DNA from: Fluviirhizobium alvei | GTDB taxonomy: Bacteria > Pseudomonadota > Alphaproteobacteria > Rhizobiales > Rhizobiaceae | DNA: 64,000 nucleotides | Assembly: GCF_030551875.1 (NCBI RefSeq) | Contig: NZ_JAUOZU010000021.1 | Coordinates: 25,972-89,971 of the forward strand | Direction: 5' to 3' | Shown here: positions 59,229 through 64,000 of the stretch, piece by piece | Numbering within the stretch: the first letter of the stretch is position 1 | Layout: each line of letters starts with the position of its first letter | Notes under the pieces: generated by a model | What the model saw: only the letters and a program-made list of their open reading frames with translations | Databases searched by the model: none | Told to the model about the DNA's origin: nothing | Made by a program: the position numbers and the translations under genes

Positions 59229-60361
59229 TCAGTCATTCCCTCGGTGTTCAGGCCCATATCCTTAGCGAGCGCGATGAGCGCCTTGCCATTGTCGCTCGCC
59301 GGCGGAAACACGCCGAGCGCCGTCTTGAGCGCCGCTTCAGCCTTGTCGGTTTCCTTCAGCACGCCGTAGGAACGGACGAGGCGCATCCAGCCTTCGAAAT
59401 TGTTGGGATCATCCTTGAGCTTGGCATCGAGACTGTCCACCATGGTGCGGATCATCTGCATCCGGTCTTCGGCGGACATGGCGGATGCTGCCTCCATATC
59501 GGCCGCATTCGGGTTGCCAAGCGTATTCTTGCCCTGAGCCTTCGCGTCGGTCACCTGCGCCACCTGCGCATCGATAACGCCGATCCAGGGAGCGTCTGCC
59601 GGTGATTCCGCCTTCAACGCGGCAAAGGCCGCCAGCGATTCATCAAACTTGCCCGCCTGCGCCAAGGCGAGCGCGACATAGAAGCGGCTGCGCGGGTCCT
59701 TCGGATTGATGGCGATCGCCTGTTCGAAAACCTTGCGGGCATCGTCCGTCACCTGCCCGCGTGCAGCAACCGTCAGTGCTTCGCCCAGGCTTCCGAGCCG
59801 GTCCGGATCGGGTCCGAGAATGCGGATGACATTGCGATAGGCATTGGCGGCATCGTCAGCGCGCATGGTCCGCATATAGATTGGCGCCAGCAGATCCCAG
59901 GCCTTGCCGTCATCCGGATGGGTCGTGAGATAGGCTTCCGTCTTGGCGATCAGGATGTTGATGTCAGGCGAAGGGTTGCTCATGCGCGCGGCGAGCGGCT
60001 GGTCCGGCTCGGTCGGCAGGCCCATGCCGCTATAAAGCCAGTAGCCTGCCAGCGGCAGGAAAAGACAGAGAAAGGCGGCAAGTGCAAGCCCGGCGGCGCG
60101 GCCAGACCGGCTGGCGGTCTCGCTGTTGGCAGCGTCGCTCGCAGCGATCAGCCGGCGCGCGATTTCCGCACGCGCCTGATTGGCCTCCTCCGCATCGATG
60201 AGACCGTTTTTCTCGTCGCGCCCCACTTCGTCCAGCTGGTCGCGATAGACCATCGCGTCGTTGGCGGCAGCAGCGACAGGCACTCCGCCGCTCCGCAGGA
60301 GAGGCAGAATGAGGATGAGTGCGGCAATAGCCGCGATAATGAGCGCAGAAATCCAGAACAT
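59225..60361 (-). CDS. ccmI: Cytochrome c maturation protein CcmI/CycH
   Basis: A 378-residue protein with two membrane helices (about 2-22 and 90-112), a cytoplasmic loop with a coiled segment ([27 protein letters not shown]) and a periplasmic TPR domain (about 140-370) that holds apocytochrome c for haem attachment. The ATG at 60361 is preferred; a TTG four codons upstream is in frame, and neither has a good ribosome site. First gene of the operon. Confidence 0.93.
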   Translation of the reverse strand: MFWISALIIAAIAALILILPLLRSGGVPVAAAANDAMVYRDQLDEVGRDEKNGLIDAEEANQARAEIARRLIAASDAANSETASRSGRAAGLALAAFLCLFLPLAGYWLYSGMGLPTEPDQPLAARMSNPSPDINILIAKTEAYLTTHPDDGKAWDLLAPIYMRTMRADDAANAYRNVIRILGPDPDRLGSLGEALTVAARGQVTDDARKVFEQAIAINPKDPRSRFYVALALAQAGKFDESLAAFAALKAESPADAPWIGVIDAQVAQVTDAKAQGKNTLGNPNAADMEAASAMSAEDRMQMIRTMVDSLDAKLKDDPNNFEGWMRLVRSYGVLKETDKAEAALKTALGVFPPASDNGKALIALAKDMGLNTEGMTE

Positions 60362-60492
60362 GACGGAGATCAACTAATTCATCATCGCAGCCAATCCAAT
60401 GCGCCAGATCAAAGATAACGCAGAATTGAGGCGTTTGGCCGCATTTGGCTCGGCGATTCTTTAGCGACGTTCGCGTCTGGCCGGTCGGGCGA

Positions 60493-60963
60493 TCAGGCCA
60501 GCGGCGTCCAGCTGCCGTTCGGATTGCGGCAGGCGGCACCGCGAGCAACAACCGGCTGGCCACCGTTCGGTGTCACGGTATGGGTGTACTGGCGGCAGTT
60601 CTGCGAACCGACCTGATAGGGCACGGCAACGGTCACCTGTCCGCGCAGGCCACTTCCGTCCCACACAACGCTCTGGCCGCTGGGGGCGGATTCGAGCGCC
60701 TTGTACTCGGCTTCGAGCGCACGGGTCTTGTCACTGGTCGACAGTTTGAGGCCGGCCATGCGCATCAGCAGGCCGCCACGCAACGCACGGATGTAATAGG
60801 ACGAGTCCGCCGGCGATTCGTCACCGGCATCATAACCGTTGGCCGCGGCAATACGATTGCCGGTATCGTCGAGCCTGGTCGAGCCGGATGTCGTACCGCA
60901 GGCAGAAAGGCTCAAAGCCATGGCTACAATCAGGCCAGCCTTTGCGAACTGCGTTCCATTCAT
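60493..60963 (-). CDS. Lipoprotein with RT0821/Lpp0805-like surface domain
   Basis: A 156-residue lipoprotein: the signal sequence ends in LSAC with Cys22. A central variable region is followed by a C-terminal domain typical of the RT0821/Lpp0805 surface-protein family (GSQNCRQYTHTVTPNGGQPVVARGAACRNPNGSW), with a Cys pair likely disulfide-bonded. The start at 60963 has AGGG nine bases upstream. It lies between feuQ and the ccm operon on the same strand; 114 bp separate it from feuQ. Function unknown. Confidence 0.8.
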   Translation of the reverse strand: MNGTQFAKAGLIVAMALSLSACGTTSGSTRLDDTGNRIAAANGYDAGDESPADSSYYIRALRGGLLMRMAGLKLSTSDKTRALEAEYKALESAPSGQSVVWDGSGLRGQVTVAVPYQVGSQNCRQYTHTVTPNGGQPVVARGAACRNPNGSWTPLA

Positions 60964-61077
60964 GCTTTCAACCCTGAGCTTTGCGATATCCGTCATTCTT
61001 AGTGCTTTGCGTGTCGGTCGTGGCAGCAATATGGCATTTTCGGACCTCGCGACCAATGGTTCAAAACAATTAAATAT

Positions 61078-62523
61078 TCAATTTTCCTTGAATATTGCCG
61101 GTAGAACGAGTTCGGCGCGCAGGCCGCCCGCCTCCGCCCGCATGAGGGTGAAGCGCCCCTGATATTCGCCAACGATCTCGGAGACGATCGACAAGCCGAG
61201 GCCGGTTCCGGGTCGGCTTTCGTCCAGTCGACGGCCGCGCTTCATCGCTTCCTTGATCTGTGCGGGTTCGAGGCCGGGACCATCGTCTTCCACCACCAGG
61301 AGCGCCCAGGCCTTGCGTGCCTGATCCTCGCCCATCGTTCCCGTCGGCGCCGGTTGCGCGGTGATCTTCACCTGGCTTTCGGCGAACCGTCCGGCATTTT
61401 CGAGCAGGTTGCCGATCGTTTCCTCGATATCCTGCGCTTCCATCGCCAAAAGCAATCCCTTCGGCCGTACCGAAAGCTGGAATTCCTTTCCCGGATTGAG
61501 CTTGCGCATCACGCGCGCCAGCCGTTCGAGCACCGGCTCGGCCTCCGTGCGGGCGAGAATGCTGTCGCGCTGGGCGGCAATGCGAGCCCGGTTGAGATAG
61601 GATTGCACCTGCGCCTGCATGATTTCGGCCTGGCTGCGAACGAGTTCGCCATGTGGCGGCTTCATCTGGGCCGCATCGTTGAGCAGTACGGCGATCGGCG
61701 TCTTCAGCGAATGGGCGAGATTGCCCACCTGCATGCGGGCACGTTCGATCACGCGGCGGTTGCTGTCGATAAGCGCATTGACCTCCTCGACCAGGGGCGC
61801 GATCTCGCGCGGCAGGTCGTCATCGAGCCGTTCGGCCTCGCCGTTGCGGATGCGCGAAAGCGCAGCCCGCACGCGATCAAGCGGCCTGAGACCGAGAAGA
61901 ATCGCCAGAGCATTGAGGCCCAGTGAACCGATCGCGAAGAGGGCGAGCGCGATGAAGAGGCTGCGGTTGAAGGCGCGCACATCCTGTTCGACGACATTCT
62001 GGTTGCCGATCATGCGAAAGCGCACCACACGCACCGGCGTATCGTTGGCGGAGAAATTGGTCAGGTCGCGCTCTTCGGCCGGCTCTTCTTCGAGGCTGAT
62101 CTCGGCTTCAGCCACGCGCACATCGTTACCGGCCTTGTCCTTGGTCGCATAATAACGTTCGAAGCGGCTGTTGAGCGGCACGACATTGTTGGGCAACGTC
62201 GGCACGCCCTCGTAGTTCGAGGAGGTCAGCGGCTCGGTCTTGAAATCGCCCAACGGCTGCACCACCCAGTACCAGCCGCTGTCGGGCTGCTGGAAGGCGA
62301 GCTCGCTCAGTTGCGGCGAGCCGGTCAGTTCATGGGTGGTGGAATCGATCGAAACCGAATTGATGGCCGAGAAGAGCTGCGCGCGCAAAAGGTCATGCAG
62401 GCCGCGCTCCGCCGTCCTTCGGTAGAGCGTCGACATGACGACGGCCATGATCACGAGCGCCACCGCCGACCAGGCGGTCGTGTAGATCAGCACCCGTGCT
62501 GTAACGGAATTCAGTCTACCCAT
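61078..62523 (-). CDS. feuQ: Sensor histidine kinase FeuQ
   Basis: A 481-residue membrane kinase with two membrane helices (about 11-33 and 188-211) around a 150-residue periplasmic domain, a HAMP linker, HisKA with His271 (GNLAHSLKTPIAVLLNDA) and HATPase. The overlap of eight bases with feuP and position upstream of the cyc genes match FeuQ of Sinorhizobium, where the pair controls beta-glucan export and hypoosmotic adaptation. HSLKTP in place of HELRTP is typical of the PhoQ/FeuQ branch. The periplasmic sensor is probably modulated by the small feuN-like protein encoded upstream. Confidence 0.88.
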   Translation of the reverse strand: MGRLNSVTARVLIYTTAWSAVALVIMAVVMSTLYRRTAERGLHDLLRAQLFSAINSVSIDSTTHELTGSPQLSELAFQQPDSGWYWVVQPLGDFKTEPLTSSNYEGVPTLPNNVVPLNSRFERYYATKDKAGNDVRVAEAEISLEEEPAEERDLTNFSANDTPVRVVRFRMIGNQNVVEQDVRAFNRSLFIALALFAIGSLGLNALAILLGLRPLDRVRAALSRIRNGEAERLDDDLPREIAPLVEEVNALIDSNRRVIERARMQVGNLAHSLKTPIAVLLNDAAQMKPPHGELVRSQAEIMQAQVQSYLNRARIAAQRDSILARTEAEPVLERLARVMRKLNPGKEFQLSVRPKGLLLAMEAQDIEETIGNLLENAGRFAESQVKITAQPAPTGTMGEDQARKAWALLVVEDDGPGLEPAQIKEAMKRGRRLDESRPGTGLGLSIVSEIVGEYQGRFTLMRAEAGGLRAELVLPAIFKEN

Positions 62524-63184
62524 TGTTGCCGGGCTGGATGCGGTAGCCCAGGCCGCGCACGGTTTCGATCAGGTCGATCCCCATCTTCTTGCGCAACCGG
62601 CCGACGAACACTTCGATCGTATTGGAATCGCGGTCGAAATCCTGGTCATACATATGTTCGACCAGCTCGGTTCGCGACACGACCTGCCCCATATGATGCA
62701 TGAGATAAGACAGGAGCCGGAACTCGTGCGAGGTCAGCTTCAGCGTCGTGCCATTGACAGTCACTTTCGAGCTCTTGGTATCGAGCCGCACCGGTCCGCA
62801 GATGATTTCCGAGCTTGCATGGCCGGCCGCACGGCGGATGAGCGCGCGCAGGCGGGCCTGCACCTCTTCCATATGGAAGGGCTTGGCGACATAATCGTCC
62901 GCACCGGCATCGATGCCCGCCACCTTGTCGCTCCAGCGGTCGCGGGCGGTCAGGATCAGCACCGGCATTTTCTTGCCGGCCTCGCGCCATTTCTCAAGAA
63001 CCGTGATGCCATCCATCTCCGGCAGGCCGATATCGAGGATCACGGCATCGTAGGGCTCGCAATCGCCGAGATAATGCCCTTCCTCGCCGTCGAACGCCTG
63101 GTCCACCACATAGCCCGATTCCTTCAGCGTCTCGGTGAGCTGGCGGTTGAGATTCTGGTCATCTTCGACAACGAGTATGCGCAT
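62516..63184 (-). CDS. feuP: Response regulator FeuP
   Basis: A 222-residue OmpR-type regulator. Receiver with Asp51 (AVILDIGLPEMDG) and the Lys in DDYVAKPFHM; winged-helix domain about 125-218 (LTSHEFRLLSYLMHHMGQVVSRTELVEHMYDQDFDRDSNTIEV-type). Overlaps feuQ by eight bases. In Sinorhizobium FeuP activates ndvA (cyclic glucan export) and related genes. Two direct repeats upstream of the first gene of this operon are candidate FeuP sites. Confidence 0.9.
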   Translation of the reverse strand: MRILVVEDDQNLNRQLTETLKESGYVVDQAFDGEEGHYLGDCEPYDAVILDIGLPEMDGITVLEKWREAGKKMPVLILTARDRWSDKVAGIDAGADDYVAKPFHMEEVQARLRALIRRAAGHASSEIICGPVRLDTKSSKVTVNGTTLKLTSHEFRLLSYLMHHMGQVVSRTELVEHMYDQDFDRDSNTIEVFVGRLRKKMGIDLIETVRGLGYRIQPGNNG

Positions 63185-63218
63185 TCCTGGCTTTTACCTT
63201 GTTTCTCGGAGCTTGGAC

Positions 63219-63533
63219 TTAAAGATCCATCGGGATCCGGAGACGGATCCGGCGTGGCCGGCCGTTCTTGTTGATGACGAGAACAACGACCTGGCAGATT
63301 GGGCGTCCGTTTCTCGCCGGCGCGACGGACAGAAGCTCGCCTCCGGTCATTGCCACGGCCTGGGCGGCGGCGGCAGAGCAATCACCGCGAACGGTTTGCA
63401 CCTTCGCATCCGGAACCGGTGTGGTCTCGGAGACAAGGCCTTGCGGCACAATCAGCGGATCGGTCAAAGGATCGGTCAACGATCCCGCCAGGATGCCGGC
63501 TGCAGCCAGAGAGGTTACGATTATCGATGCCAT
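63219..63533 (-). CDS. Small exported PepSY-like protein, FeuN candidate
   Basis: A 104-residue protein with a signal-like N-terminus (MASIIVTSLAAAGILAGSL) and a C-terminal half resembling a single PepSY domain: AAAQAVAMTGGELLSVAP then VVVLVINKNGRPRRIRL. Two cysteines (52 and 80) may form a disulfide. It starts the transcription unit 34 bp ahead of feuP. In S. meliloti a small periplasmic protein, FeuN, encoded just upstream of feuP restrains the pathway; position and location fit, but I cannot align the two sequences. A short direct repeat (TDPLTDPL) lies after the signal sequence. Confidence 0.72.
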   Translation of the reverse strand: MASIIVTSLAAAGILAGSLTDPLTDPLIVPQGLVSETTPVPDAKVQTVRGDCSAAAAQAVAMTGGELLSVAPARNGRPICQVVVLVINKNGRPRRIRLRIPMDL

Positions 63534-63591
63534 GTTTTTTCACGGTGCTCGTGGCTTGTTTTCAACTTGCCCTGACCTTAGCGGACCCACA

Positions 63592-63611
63592 ATGAATGTC
63601 ATATGAATGTC
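63592..63611 (-). promoter_or_regulatory. Tandem direct repeat, candidate FeuP site
   Basis: Two perfect copies of GACATTCAT (minus strand) with an 11-bp period, the arrangement OmpR/PhoB-type regulators bind. The downstream copy ends 58 bp before the feuN-like start, and TAAGGT, a possible -10, lies 11 bases further on, the spacing seen at activator-dependent PhoB promoters. Autoregulation by FeuP is inferred. Confidence 0.5.
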
Positions 63612-63651
63612 GCAGGTCATCGGATGCAAGTCCTCGACAAACCTTTCATTC

Positions 63652-63891
63652 CTATTCCGTAGGTTTTTTCCGCTCTGGGTCCGCGCCGCCCAGCGCCGCT
63701 GTCGCCTTCAGGCGGCCGTAAAGGGCCAGAAGGCCACCGACAATGCCGACAAGGGCAAGAACACTGTCCGTCAGCTGCGCCTGGCCGGCAGCATCGAGCG
63801 ACAACCCGGCCATCTGCAACACACCTGCAAGAATTGCCACGAGTGCACCCCAGACAGCGCGCGACTGGTACCAGGCCTTGATCTCTTCCAT
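63652..63891 (-). CDS. Holin-like small membrane protein
   Basis: A 79-residue protein with two hydrophobic helices (about residues 12-31 and 41-60) separated by a short polar turn and a charged C-terminus (DPERKKPTE), the layout of small phage holins. The start WYQSRAVWGALVAILAG is typical of proteins found beside peptidoglycan hydrolases in rhizobial genomes. A strong AAGGA site lies seven bases upstream. The gene upstream is outside the window, so an adjacent lysozyme-type gene cannot be checked. Remnant prophage or domesticated holin are both possible. Confidence 0.65.
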   Translation of the reverse strand: MEEIKAWYQSRAVWGALVAILAGVLQMAGLSLDAAGQAQLTDSVLALVGIVGGLLALYGRLKATAALGGADPERKKPTE

Positions 63892-64000
63892 CGTTTTTCC
63901 TTTCTGACCTGAGACCCAAATTTCCTCCAGTTTTCGGGAGAGTCTCGGGTTTCTAATCTGGCCTCATGCGGCCTGTTTTTCCATAGCTATTCTCATTGCA
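63892..64000. other. Right window edge, no gene recognised
   Basis: The last 109 bases hold the ribosome site of the holin-like gene (63895-63902) and a partial inverted repeat (GAGACCC near 63921 and CGGGTTTC near 63946). No coding frame can be supported. Confidence 0.3.

Noticed and set aside
60362..60440. FixK-like half-site (TTGATCTGGCGCA) upstream of ccmI
   Set aside because: Only one half of the dyad matches; too weak to claim oxygen control.

Overview
The window is GC-rich chromosomal DNA from an alphaproteobacterium of the order Hyphomicrobiales (Rhizobiales), most likely Rhizobiaceae. The strongest clue is the right third: a FeuP/FeuQ two-component pair, ccmI-ccmE-ccmF-ccmH (cycHJKL), degP, an OmpR-type regulator with its kinase, glnE, a PleC-type kinase and pepN follow one another, an order I recall from Sinorhizobium. 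A BA14K-family protein, PilZ proteins, Sel1-repeat proteins, CtrA-like boxes, GANTC sites and an EcfG-type stress promoter fit the same group. No rRNA, tRNA, CRISPR array, transposase or complete prophage was seen.

Layout. 1-4.9 kb: end of an alpha/beta hydrolase, a 276-bp inverted-repeat element sitting in its stop codon, an ArsR-SRPBCC operon with two operators, argE and a membrane-anchored phosphatase. 4.5-10 kb: a trimethylamine-dehydrogenase-like flavoprotein with a cupin, a pyruvate-kinase-like protein lacking the C domain, and a first RTX-type protein behind an EcfG-type promoter. 10-14 kb: a 1291-residue caspase/Sel1 protein with a duplicated module. 14-21 kb: MATE pump, two PilZ paralogues, aminotransferase, small Sel1 and DUF2147 proteins, YciI-like protein, TetR regulator and glutathione transferase. 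21-31.5 kb: AMP nucleosidase, methyltransferase, lipid kinase, MFS pump, Lrp regulator with a divergent DMT exporter, L,D-transpeptidase with a CtrA-like box, a DGPF/ECF-sigma pair and LtrA. 31.7-40 kb: ETF-ubiquinone oxidoreductase, BA14K protein, Hsp70-like YegD, MFS and DMT transporters and an orphan molybdenum hydroxylase large subunit. 40-64 kb: pepN, pleC, a second RTX protein, glnE, a kinase/regulator pair, degP, a LuxR-type regulator with a third RTX protein, the cytochrome c maturation operon, a surface lipoprotein, feuQ, feuP, a feuN-like gene and a holin-like gene.

How the parts may work together. The conserved backbone covers cytochrome c maturation, envelope quality control, nitrogen control and the DivK/CtrA cell-cycle circuit. 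A full CtrA box with five GANTC sites precedes pleC, and another CtrA box precedes an L,D-transpeptidase. Accessory genes are set into this backbone: an RTX gene between pleC and glnE, and a luxR/RTX module between degP and ccmH. The latter is the best candidate for an undescribed system. Both of its genes are preceded by the same 15-bp box (six C, four bases, GGGAG), and the RTX protein is built from alternating 19-21-residue coils unlike ordinary RTX nonapeptides. No type I secretion genes lie in the window, so the three RTX proteins would need an exporter encoded elsewhere.
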